From NCBI GenBank assembly GCA_046482855.1, contig JAWOEH010000067.1, forward strand, positions 1-23,254: a stretch of 23,254 nt of DNA, in the 5' to 3' direction. This document shows positions 1-7,978 of the stretch, piece after piece. A program made the position numbers and the translations under genes. Within the stretch, counting starts at the first letter, position 1. The number at the start of each line of letters is the position of its first letter. This stretch comes from CAYVSF01 sp046482855 (GTDB taxonomy: Bacteria > Bacteroidota > Bacteroidia > Bacteroidales > UBA12077). The notes under the pieces were generated by a model, which was not told where the DNA came from, did no database searches, and saw only the letters and a program-made list of their open reading frames with translations.

Positions 1-3000
1 CTGATGGAAGCAAAATCGCTTTCACTTTCAAAGGGAACATTTACACAGTTAACGCTAACGGAGGCGAAGCAAGACAGTTAACCTACCATGCTGATCACGA
101 TTATATGCCGGTATGGAACCACGAAGGTTCAAAAATCAGCTTTGCCTCGAACCGACATGGCAATTTTGACATTTTTATTGTGGATGCCGAAGGTGGTACA
201 CCCAAGCGGTTAACCTATCACTCAAACGATGAGTATCCTTATACTTTTAGCAACGACGATAAGCAGATTATCTTTGGCGGACAACGCCTTGATGCAGTAA
301 ATCACCGACAATACCCCACAGGCTCGCAACCTGAACTATACACGGTAGCCGCCGAAGGCAGCAACGTACACCAACTATGGACAATTCCTGCCGAAATGGT
401 ACAGGTGAGCGCCGATGGTAAAACCATGGTATACCATGACAAAAAAGGAGGCGAAAACCGCTGGCGCAAACACCACAAATCGGCTATTACTCGCGACATA
501 TGGACATACGACAGGGAAAGCAAGCAACACAAAATGATTACCTCATTTAAAGGTGAAGATCGTAATCCTGTATTCGCAAAAGACAATGGCAGTATTTACT
601 ATTTAAGCGAGCAGAACGGTAGCTTTAATGTGCACATGCTAAGCCTTAGCAACCCGGAAAACGTTAAGCAGATAACAAATTTTGAGCTACACCCGGTTCG
701 CTTTTTAAGCATTAGCAAGGACGAGACGCTTTGTTATACGCAGCATGGGGATCTTTACACACAAAAACCAGGAGGAGAACCCCGCCTGATTGAGGTAAAC
801 ATAAACAGTGGCGCACTGGCCAACAATTTGCAAACCCTGCCCATTGGAGGCAATATGTCGGAAATGGCCATTTCGCCCAATGGCAAAGAGGTAGCCTTTA
901 TTGCACGTGGCGAAGTTTTTGTATCGTCGGTTGAAGGCAAATTCACCAAACGGCTTACCAACACAACCGAACAGGAGAAATATGTGAGTTTCTCGGCAGA
1001 TGGTGAGGCTGTAATTTATGCCAGCTTGCGCAACAGCACCTGGGGCATTTACAAAACCACCAAAACCCTCGAAAACGAACCGTACTTTTTCGCCTCTACC
1101 TTGCTTACCGAGGAGAAGGTTATCGATAATGACAACGATAATTACCAGCCCAAAATTTCGCCCGACGGCAAAGAGATTGCTTTTATCGAAAACCGTCGTT
1201 CGCTAAAGGTTTACAACATCGAAAGCAAACAAATACGCGAGATTCTTGGTCCTGATAAGCTCTATTACATGCGCGAAGGCGACCAGTCCTTTACCTGGAG
1301 TCCCGACAGTAAATGGTTACTTGCCAAATACTCGCCCAACTTAGGTGTAAGTGAAGTAGTATTAATCAAAGCTTCAGGCCGGGAGGAGATGATAAATCTT
1401 ACCGAAAGCGGATTTGGTAATTACTCGGCAAAATGGGTGAACGGCGGCAAGCAAATTATGTGGTTTAGCGACCGGCACGGATTGCGTTCACATGCTACCA
1501 GCGGAATACGACAACTGGATGTGTATTCGCTCTTCTTAACCCGCGATAGCTGGGACAAATTCAACATGTCCGAAGATGAGTACAAACTCTGGAAGGAGAT
1601 TGAAACCTTGGAAAAAGAGAAAAACGCTGGAAAAGAGAGTAAAAATGGCAAAAGGAAGAAAAAGGATGCCGACAAGGATCAAGTGGATTCATTATCCGTG
1701 AAGTTTGATTGGGATGGATTAAAAGATCGCAAAAAACGCTTGACCATCCACTCCTCCAGCCTGGCCGACGCGGTTCTCTCAAAAGATGGTACCACTTTAT
1801 ATTATCTTACACGTTTTGAGAAAGGATTAAACCTTTGGAGCACCAATTTGCGAACACAAGAAACCAAAATGATAATTCCACTGGGTGCACGCCGTGCCGG
1901 TATTCAATGGAACAAGGATATGAGCAAGCTTTTCCTGCTTGCCGATGGCAAAATATCGACAGTTGATGTGACATCAAAATCCACAAAGCCTGTAAGCATC
2001 CGGGGGGATGTGACCATTGATCTGGCACACGAACGTCAACTGATGTTCGACCATGTTTGGAAACGTACCAAAGCCATGTTTTACACCTCAGATTACCATG
2101 GAGCGCCATGGGATAAGCTTCGCGAGGAGTACAAACCCAAACTGCCATTATTGGGTAACGACATCGAACTTACCGAATTATTATCAGAAATGCTTGGTGA
2201 GCTCAACGTTTCGCACAGCGGTGCCCGCTATCGCTACCGAAAACCTGATGCAACAAAAACTGCCTCATTGGGGATCTTTATAGATTATGCTTACACCGGC
2301 GCAGGATTAAAAATTGCCGAAATTATGCAATTTGGCCCACTGGATAAGGAACATATTAAGGTAACTCCCGGAATGGTTATCAAAGCTATCGACGGGCAGC
2401 TAATTACCAACGATGTGGATTATGCCAAGTTCCTGGATAAAAAAGACGATAAATTTACTCTGCTGGAAATTTACAATCCCGCGGAAAAAACAACCTTTAA
2501 CGTTACAGTAAAACCTGCCAGTTTAGGGACAGAACGATCGCTTCAGTACAACAGATGGGTTAAGCAAAACGAACAACTTGTTGACAGCCTGAGCAATGGC
2601 CAACTTGGGTATGTACATATTCCCGGAATGAGCGATGGCCCTTACCGCAACACATACGACAAAGCGATGGGAAAATATGCACATACCAAAGGCATGATCA
2701 TCGACACGCGCTTTAATGGCGGCGGCGACCTGGTTAGTGATTTGGCCATGTTCCTTACCGGAAAACCGTTCCTTGAGTATGCTATTGAGTCGCGCTCGTT
2801 AGGTACCGAACCCCTTGCCCGCTGGACCAAACCCTCGGTAGCGATGGTGAACGAAGCCAACTATAGCGATGGTCACTGCTTTAGCTGTGGGTATCAGGAT
2901 TTGGGTATTGGCACGCTCATTGGGATGCCCGTTCCCGGAACCTGTAGCTTTGCCGGTTGGGAAATGCTCCAGAATGGCAGAATACTATGGGGCTCGGTTC

Positions 3001-3152
3001 CTGTAAGTGCCAAAAATATGAAAGGCGAATGGCTGGAAAACAACCAAACCATGCCGGATATTGTTGTTAAAAATATGCCCGGCGAAATTGACAACGGGCG
3101 TGATCAACAGCTGGAAGCTGCCATTGAGGAACTTTTGAAAAATGTAAAGTAG
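1..3152 (+). CDS. Tricorn-like S41 family peptidase (5'-truncated)
   Basis: The reading frame is open from base 3, so the gene begins upstream of the window; about 1049 codons are visible. The first half carries PD40/WD40-like propeller repeats of the TolB/tricorn type, with recurring patterns such as SPDGKEIAFI and SADGKTMVY. A Lys/Glu-rich charged linker lies at about 1600-1690. A PDZ-like domain follows at about 2270-2520, then the S41 protease domain. By analogy with archaeal tricorn, the catalytic residues are Ser-His in LNVSHSG (codons 2211-2216), the nucleophile Ser in NYSDGH (codon 2865-2867) and Glu in EWLENN (codon 3036-3038). The Gly-rich DTRFNGGGD segment would form the oxyanion hole. 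The protein probably trims oligopeptides, likely in the periplasm, but the N-terminus that would show a signal peptide is missing. All expected catalytic residues are present, so the gene looks intact. Confidence 0.93.
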   Translation, partial: DGSKIAFTFKGNIYTVNANGGEARQLTYHADHDYMPVWNHEGSKISFASNRHGNFDIFIVDAEGGTPKRLTYHSNDEYPYTFSNDDKQIIFGGQRLDAVNHRQYPTGSQPELYTVAAEGSNVHQLWTIPAEMVQVSADGKTMVYHDKKGGENRWRKHHKSAITRDIWTYDRESKQHKMITSFKGEDRNPVFAKDNGSIYYLSEQNGSFNVHMLSLSNPENVKQITNFELHPVRFLSISKDETLCYTQHGDLYTQKPGGEPRLIEVNINSGALANNLQTLPIGGNMSEMAISPNGKEVAFIARGEVFVSSVEGKFTKRLTNTTEQEKYVSFSADGEAVIYASLRNSTWGIYKTTKTLENEPYFFASTLLTEEKVIDNDNDNYQPKISPDGKEIAFIENRRSLKVYNIESKQIREILGPDKLYYMREGDQSFTWSPDSKWLLAKYSPNLGVSEVVLIKASGREEMINLTESGFGNYSAKWVNGGKQIMWFSDRHGLRSHATSGIRQLDVYSLFLTRDSWDKFNMSEDEYKLWKEIETLEKEKNAGKESKNGKRKKKDADKDQVDSLSVKFDWDGLKDRKKRLTIHSSSLADAVLSKDGTTLYYLTRFEKGLNLWSTNLRTQETKMIIPLGARRAGIQWNKDMSKLFLLADGKISTVDVTSKSTKPVSIRGDVTIDLAHERQLMFDHVWKRTKAMFYTSDYHGAPWDKLREEYKPKLPLLGNDIELTELLSEMLGELNVSHSGARYRYRKPDATKTASLGIFIDYAYTGAGLKIAEIMQFGPLDKEHIKVTPGMVIKAIDGQLITNDVDYAKFLDKKDDKFTLLEIYNPAEKTTFNVTVKPASLGTERSLQYNRWVKQNEQLVDSLSNGQLGYVHIPGMSDGPYRNTYDKAMGKYAHTKGMIIDTRFNGGGDLVSDLAMFLTGKPFLEYAIESRSLGTEPLARWTKPSVAMVNEANYSDGHCFSCGYQDLGIGTLIGMPVPGTCSFAGWEMLQNGRILWGSVPVSAKNMKGEWLENNQTMPDIVVKNMPGEIDNGRDQQLEAAIEELLKNVK

Positions 3153-3171
3153 TCCATAACAAATAAACATC

Positions 3172-3204
3172 AAAAAAGAGAGTGACGAAATCACTCTCTT
3201 TTTT
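3172..3204. terminator. Symmetric (bidirectional) intrinsic terminator
   Basis: A perfect 14-bp inverted repeat (AAAAAAGAGAGTGA at 3172-3185 and TCACTCTCTTTTTT at 3191-3204) encloses the loop CGAAA. Each strand ends its hairpin in a run of six T. It lies 19 bases after the peptidase stop, between convergent genes. It can therefore end transcription of the peptidase on the plus strand and of the SNF2 gene on the minus strand. The remaining sequence up to 3367 shows nothing recognisable. Confidence 0.88.
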
Positions 3205-3367
3205 GATCTTATAAACCCAATTTACCAACGACGCATAATTGCTACGGGCTATGTATATCCGCTTTATAATTACGGCAAGATCCCCATTTTATAGCCACAA
3301 ACCAAACAGGCAAGAAAGTTGCGTACCTACCACCTTTCGGGAATAGCAAAAAACAATTGAACCTACA

Positions 3368-6300
3368 CTAGGCCTGTTCAGTTATCAAAGCCATCAGCTC
3401 ATCTGCCGATATTTTGGCCGATTGATCGGTGTCGGCCAGCAGCTTGTCGGCCAAATCTCGTTTGCTATGATGCAACTTAACAATTTTTTCCTCGATGGTA
3501 TTTTCAGCAATCAGCCGATATATGGTAACAGGACGCTTCTGGCCAATGCGATGTACCCGGTCCGATGCCTGATCTTCCACAGCCGGATTCCACCACGGAT
3601 CCATATGAATAACATAGTCGGCAGCTGTTAAATTCAACCCAACGCCACCGGCCTTCAGGCTAATAAGAAACAATTCACTCTTACCTCCCTGAAAATTATC
3701 AATAGCTATCTCCCGCTTCTTTAAAGGTGTGGCCCCATCCAGGTATTCATAGGCTATGCCCTTATTATCCAACATACTCCGAATAAGAGAAAGATGTTTG
3801 GTAAACTGCGAAAAGATTAAAGCTTTGTGATTCGCCTCGATCAGTTCCTCAACCAATTTCTCCAGGGTTTCAAGTTTTGAGCTGGGCAGGTTACTTTCCG
3901 GAACTACCAACTGCGGATGACAACTTAACTGGCGTAGTTTGGTAATTTGTGCCAGAATCTGCAAGTGCTTTGCCCCTCCTGAGTCTCCTGCTAGTTCCAA
4001 CTGATTAACAGCCTCCTGCCTCATGGTTTCATACAAAGCGCTTTCCTCATCGGATAAGGGCACCTGAATGCTGATTTCTGTTTTTTCGGGAAGATCTTCC
4101 AGTACGTCGGATTTTTTCCGGCGCAATACAAAGGGGGCAATATACTTGTTTAACATTTTATGAAGATGGGCATTATCGGTTCCGCCGTTCTTCATAAACT
4201 TTTCGGCGAAATGCTTTGCGGAACCCAACATCCCGGGATTAATAAACTGAAACAGATTCCATAACTCTCCTAAATGGTTCTGAATAGGGGTACCGGTTGT
4301 GATAATGCGGAAATGGCTTTGCAATTTCATTACCGCTTTGCTACGCATACTTTTCGCATTTTTTATGGCATGCGCTTCATCCAGTACGGTAATATTCCAC
4401 TGTCGGTGTTCAAGCAAATCGGGGTTGGCCTGCAAAATTCCATAGCTCACCACAAGCACATCGTAGGGCTCAAGTGTGTCCAATAACGCTTGTCGATTCT
4501 GGTTTTTCAGTTCCACAGGACGAAGTGTTGGCGCAAACCGATACAACTCCTTGGTCCAATTATTACATACGGAGGCAGGAGCTACCACTAAGGCGGGCCC
4601 GTTTTTGGCATATTTTAACATAATAGCAATACACTGAAGGGTTTTTCCCAAGCCCATGTCATCGGCCAAACATGCACCTACGCCCCAGTTATGCAGCCTA
4701 TCGAGCCACAAAACACCTTCCTTTTGATAAGGCCGCAACTCGGCCTGTAAGTTATCAGGTACTGAAGGTTGGTAACTTTTTAGCTTATCCAGATTTTTCA
4801 GGTGCTCGTTCCAGCCTTTGTCTGTTTTTGTAGTTTTTACACCTTCCACAAAGGTCTCAATAGCGGCAGTTCCCAAAGGATGGACTAAAAGCTTCTTCCC
4901 TTTTTTCTGCGCCACGGCCCCTACGGCAGCCAATCGTTTCTGCAGATCTTTGCACAACGATAAATAGGTTTTATCGTCGAGCTGTATGTATTTTCGACTA
5001 CCCTTATTGGATTTTTCAAGCAATTGCTGAATTGTCATTCTCACCTCATCGTCAACGGTCACCTCGGCCTCCAGTCCAAACCAGTTGTTTTCTTTCTTTA
5101 TACTCACATTAAATTCGGCCGGTGTTAATACCTTAGCAACTCGCATACGCTCCCCTTTTGGCCAGATAAGCTTAACAGCAGGAGCATGCTCCTTCACTTC
5201 GGCAAGGAAATCTAAAATATCCTGCTCTTCCTCTAAAATAAGCTGTTCCGAAGCATCCTCAAGCTCCCTGAGCCAGTTTACTCGTTCAATAAGATCTGTG
5301 ACCTTCTCTCTTTCGCGTGCATGATTTCGTTTTACATTAAAATGCTTACCATCGGTACTTTTTACCAACACATTTTTAGAGCCAACACCCGGTACATAGC
5401 GTGCTTCGGCATCTTCCAATACTTCGATAAGTATTTGTACGTGTAGCTTATTACCTACGGGTGTAAGTTGTAATACCGGTACATTGGCACTCTCTTTCTC
5501 GCTCACCCCACTTTCGGCAAAATTGCCGGTTACAGGCATTATCCGGCTAAGATTTCCCATAAGCTTTTTCGCTTTTGGTAATCCTTTTTCAGGAATATGC
5601 AATTCAGTAGTGTTTGCCTCCTGTAATATCCTATAAATACGCAATAAACTTACAGGCCAATCGACATAAATATAGCTGGTTTCACTCTCCTTAATAATTT
5701 GATATTCCGGTGTATCGGGCACAAGTTTTAGCGTAGCTCCTTTGTTATTTTTGTCAATTTGCAAACGAGCCTCCTGAATGTGTATTTGCAAAGGCAGGTG
5801 GGGTTCGTCAATGGTATATACTTCCGGATGCGCTGCAAGTGTCTTCATCAATTTGCCAGGATTTCTGACAGCTACCTCATTAAAAAATGAATGTTTACCT
5901 AAACAAGCGACTATAGCAGTATCTTCAGATGTAGCAAAGTCAGGCATTTTGTTCACAAGCCGGGTTAAGGAACGTTCTTTTCCCTTGGACCAACCATTCT
6001 TTTGCTTTGTTTGTTCTAAACATACCAGTTGTATATCCTGCAAGGGGTCAACTAACCATATTAATCGCTTCTGTTGAGATTGCGTTTTCTGATTTTGTGC
6101 CCCTTTATTTTGTTTCAGTTCACTCTCCAAAAGGGTTAGTACTTTTTGCCAATTCTCGCCAGGCCTATAGATCTCGGCCAAAGGAAGCATATTAAATTTT
6201 TCGCGCAACTGTGCCAAACGCTTTCGGGCATATTCCTGCGTATCCTCTTCACCCGTTAAGCCTGCAGCTCTGTATTCAAACTCTATTTTCTCTTCGGCAA

Positions 6301-7456
6301 CAGGATCAAGGTAGGCATCACTAAATCCACTGCCCATCCACTTGACAACAGCTGTTAAAAAATGCCTGTTTATGGAACTTTTAAACGAATAGAAGATTGC
6401 AGCTGAAGAGGTTGGTTTCTTCCCCAATACATGGTTTATAAAATCTAAAACAATCTGGGCAAACTCTTTAAACGGCTTCTCAATTTCCTGTTGATTAGGC
6501 ATTCGTTTTATGGCATTGCGTATAAAGGTGGCTGCAGCAGTCAGGTTATCGGCTCCCCCATCGGCAAGAAGCACCAAACCATAGAGCAATCCATAAATTC
6601 CGGGAAGATCTTTTCGTCTGTGGCCCTTTTCTTCCTGGTAATCCAGAAGAAACTGGCTTGCTTGTTGCAAAGCTATCTGGGTATCTCCTTTTAAAAATGT
6701 AGAAAAAAATAAACTATCGGGCGACAACCTCAATTCAGTGGTAATTTCCACCACCTCCTCTACCGGCAAAAGCAGATGTGCACACGAGGCATAATTGTAT
6801 TGCAAAAACGGCTCTTCAACCAATGAACTATCTATATAAATATCTCTTAGTTGTGCAAAATATCGATAGGGAAGAATAAAAGGCAATGTTTCCAAAAAGA
6901 GCAATCGCTGATTTTTATCAAAATAGGGTAGTATGGGTTTAATAGCTGAAAAATCACCAATTCTCATCAATGCTTTTGTGAATACATCGGTAGTATCCGA
7001 CCAACTATACGATTTTGAAAAATGGGTTTTCTCATCAAGTAACAATACATCTTTGGTAAGAATTGCCAAATGAATAAAAATATTGTTATAGAAATAATAA
7101 AAGCCCCTATTAAGATAACTAAGTATTTCTCGAACTAAGGTTTGATTATCATCAGCCAGGGGCATAATCCTGACGGCTACCGCTTTGTCAACATAATATC
7201 CGTCAGGAGTTCTATAAAACAATCCTTTATCTTCCAGACTTTCAACACTCTTATCGATGGTTCCTTTCCTAACAGAGGCATATTGGCTTAGCGCACCCAA
7301 AACACTTTTAGCAATCTCCTTTGCCTGCGATTTGGAAATGGGTGTAGCGATAAATGTAAGTATCTTCAAAACGACAGCTTCAACACTGTTCAGCTCAATG
7401 CTTGTTATCCCTGCAGGGAGTTCCGGCTTATCGGATGGCTCAAACAATTGCTCCAT
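3368..7456 (-). CDS. SNF2-family DEAD/DEAH-box ATPase (Swi2/Snf2, RapA/HepA-like)
   Basis: This is a 1362-residue SNF2-type translocase. The C-terminal third holds the two RecA-like lobes: motif I DDMGLGKT (about residue 935), motif II DEAH (about 1026), a GTPIQN motif III, motif V in LKAGGVGLNLTAADYVI and motif VI DRVHRIGQ (about 1300). Such enzymes use ATP to move along double-stranded DNA and remodel protein-DNA complexes; bacterial relatives include RapA, which recycles RNA polymerase. The first roughly 850 residues are not helicase. Residues about 18-100 look like a winged-helix fold (alternating helices, then a YRTPDGYYV wing). The region before motif I has the lysine-rich segments usual in bacterial SNF2 proteins. 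No SWIM zinc-binding motif was seen. The start ATG at 7456 is the first in frame after the spacer. The gene is convergent with the peptidase and divergent from the TonB operon, so it appears to be a stand-alone unit. Confidence 0.95.
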   Translation of the reverse strand: MEQLFEPSDKPELPAGITSIELNSVEAVVLKILTFIATPISKSQAKEIAKSVLGALSQYASVRKGTIDKSVESLEDKGLFYRTPDGYYVDKAVAVRIMPLADDNQTLVREILSYLNRGFYYFYNNIFIHLAILTKDVLLLDEKTHFSKSYSWSDTTDVFTKALMRIGDFSAIKPILPYFDKNQRLLFLETLPFILPYRYFAQLRDIYIDSSLVEEPFLQYNYASCAHLLLPVEEVVEITTELRLSPDSLFFSTFLKGDTQIALQQASQFLLDYQEEKGHRRKDLPGIYGLLYGLVLLADGGADNLTAAATFIRNAIKRMPNQQEIEKPFKEFAQIVLDFINHVLGKKPTSSAAIFYSFKSSINRHFLTAVVKWMGSGFSDAYLDPVAEEKIEFEYRAAGLTGEEDTQEYARKRLAQLREKFNMLPLAEIYRPGENWQKVLTLLESELKQNKGAQNQKTQSQQKRLIWLVDPLQDIQLVCLEQTKQKNGWSKGKERSLTRLVNKMPDFATSEDTAIVACLGKHSFFNEVAVRNPGKLMKTLAAHPEVYTIDEPHLPLQIHIQEARLQIDKNNKGATLKLVPDTPEYQIIKESETSYIYVDWPVSLLRIYRILQEANTTELHIPEKGLPKAKKLMGNLSRIMPVTGNFAESGVSEKESANVPVLQLTPVGNKLHVQILIEVLEDAEARYVPGVGSKNVLVKSTDGKHFNVKRNHAREREKVTDLIERVNWLRELEDASEQLILEEEQDILDFLAEVKEHAPAVKLIWPKGERMRVAKVLTPAEFNVSIKKENNWFGLEAEVTVDDEVRMTIQQLLEKSNKGSRKYIQLDDKTYLSLCKDLQKRLAAVGAVAQKKGKKLLVHPLGTAAIETFVEGVKTTKTDKGWNEHLKNLDKLKSYQPSVPDNLQAELRPYQKEGVLWLDRLHNWGVGACLADDMGLGKTLQCIAIMLKYAKNGPALVVAPASVCNNWTKELYRFAPTLRPVELKNQNRQALLDTLEPYDVLVVSYGILQANPDLLEHRQWNITVLDEAHAIKNAKSMRSKAVMKLQSHFRIITTGTPIQNHLGELWNLFQFINPGMLGSAKHFAEKFMKNGGTDNAHLHKMLNKYIAPFVLRRKKSDVLEDLPEKTEISIQVPLSDEESALYETMRQEAVNQLELAGDSGGAKHLQILAQITKLRQLSCHPQLVVPESNLPSSKLETLEKLVEELIEANHKALIFSQFTKHLSLIRSMLDNKGIAYEYLDGATPLKKREIAIDNFQGGKSELFLISLKAGGVGLNLTAADYVIHMDPWWNPAVEDQASDRVHRIGQKRPVTIYRLIAENTIEEKIVKLHHSKRDLADKLLADTDQSAKISADELMALITEQA

Positions 7457-7469
7457 TATTTTTTATTTT

Positions 7470-7477
7470 CAAAAGTA
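7470..7477 (-). promoter_or_regulatory. Possible -7 box for the SNF2 gene
   Basis: On the minus strand this reads TACTTTTG, matching the Bacteroidota -7 consensus TAnnTTTG. No good -33 TTG lies 19-21 bases further upstream. A start about 7 bases downstream would leave a leader of only a few bases, so the transcript would be nearly leaderless. It may be a chance match. Confidence 0.3.
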
Positions 7478-7790
7478 TTCAATAGTAGCAAATTTGCGAA
7501 AAATCTTATGGAGTTTTGTACGAATTCGTCCCCTGTTTATAATAAGGTACTTTTTAGAATCATGTCACGGAGAAGGCGGAATCAAGTTTACAAGTAGCTA
7601 TGAAATGTACGTTACATGGCATTTTCGTCTACTTATACTCACGCGTGTGTTCCACCAACCTACGAATCATGGCAAGGTTCATATTAATCCTGACATCAAG
7701 GGCAATAAAGTAGCCTTAAAATGATTTCTTCTGCCTGAAAAGTCCATCCTTTTTCATATTCGCGAATACTTTCACTAGCTATTTCAGGGG

Positions 7791-7919
7791 ATGCCCCAAA
7801 ATGGCTACAAGGAATATTTCTTCCATCGTTATGTCGATAACGAACAAAGCAAGAACTTATTAAAGATACACCGTGATTCCTTTAATGGAGCCATATTATC
7901 ATTAAAAAATCACCTATAA
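7791..7919 (+). pseudogene. Short 42-codon frame, possible gene remnant
   Basis: An ATG-to-TAA frame of 42 codons has a fairly protein-like, charged and aromatic composition (for example YKEYFFHRYVDNEQS and LLKIHRDSFNGAIL). The same frame is open a little upstream, to a stop near 7776. No family was recognised. It could be the decayed 3' end of an older gene, a tiny real gene or chance. It ends 28 bases before the receptor's -7 box, which argues against translation together with the operon. Confidence 0.2.
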
Positions 7920-7925
7920 TGGGGA

Positions 7926-7955
7926 TTGCCAGGATTTAGCAGCTCCCTAATTTTG
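7926..7955 (+). promoter_or_regulatory. Promoter of the TonB receptor operon
   Basis: The -7 box TAATTTTG (7948-7955) fits the consensus TAnnTTTG. A TTG (7926-7928) sits 19 bases upstream, matching the -33 element and spacing used by the Bacteroidota primary sigma factor. The predicted start is near 7961-7963, giving a leader of roughly 17 A-rich bases before the TTG start codon at 7979. No operator or riboswitch structure was seen. Confidence 0.55.
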
Positions 7956-7978
7956 TCCATAATTAAAAACCATCAACA

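Larger units (their letters stand above)
7457..7978. other. Intergenic region between divergent genes
   Basis: About 520 bases separate the SNF2 start from the TonB receptor start. Both ends carry promoter-like boxes. The middle shows no long coding frame with convincing protein character, no tRNA-like cloverleaf and no strong hairpin. The only notable part is a stop-free stretch with a 42-codon ATG frame at 7791-7919, described separately. The long plus-strand frame over 7257-7724 starts inside the antisense of the SNF2 gene and has no family-like features. Confidence 0.6.

Noticed and set aside
1807..2148. A 113-codon minus-strand frame inside the peptidase gene
   Set aside because: It lies wholly within the protease gene, upstream of its catalytic Ser-His, and is antisense translation without family features.
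3368..7456. SNF2 gene as part of a DISARM- or Dnd-type defence island
   Set aside because: No methyltransferase, phospholipase D or phosphorothioation gene lies beside it, and it sits between ordinary envelope and protease genes.
7257..7724. A 155-codon plus-strand frame at the SNF2 gene start and into the spacer
   Set aside because: Its first 200 bases are antisense to the SNF2 coding sequence, and the remainder shows no family pattern, signal or membrane segment.
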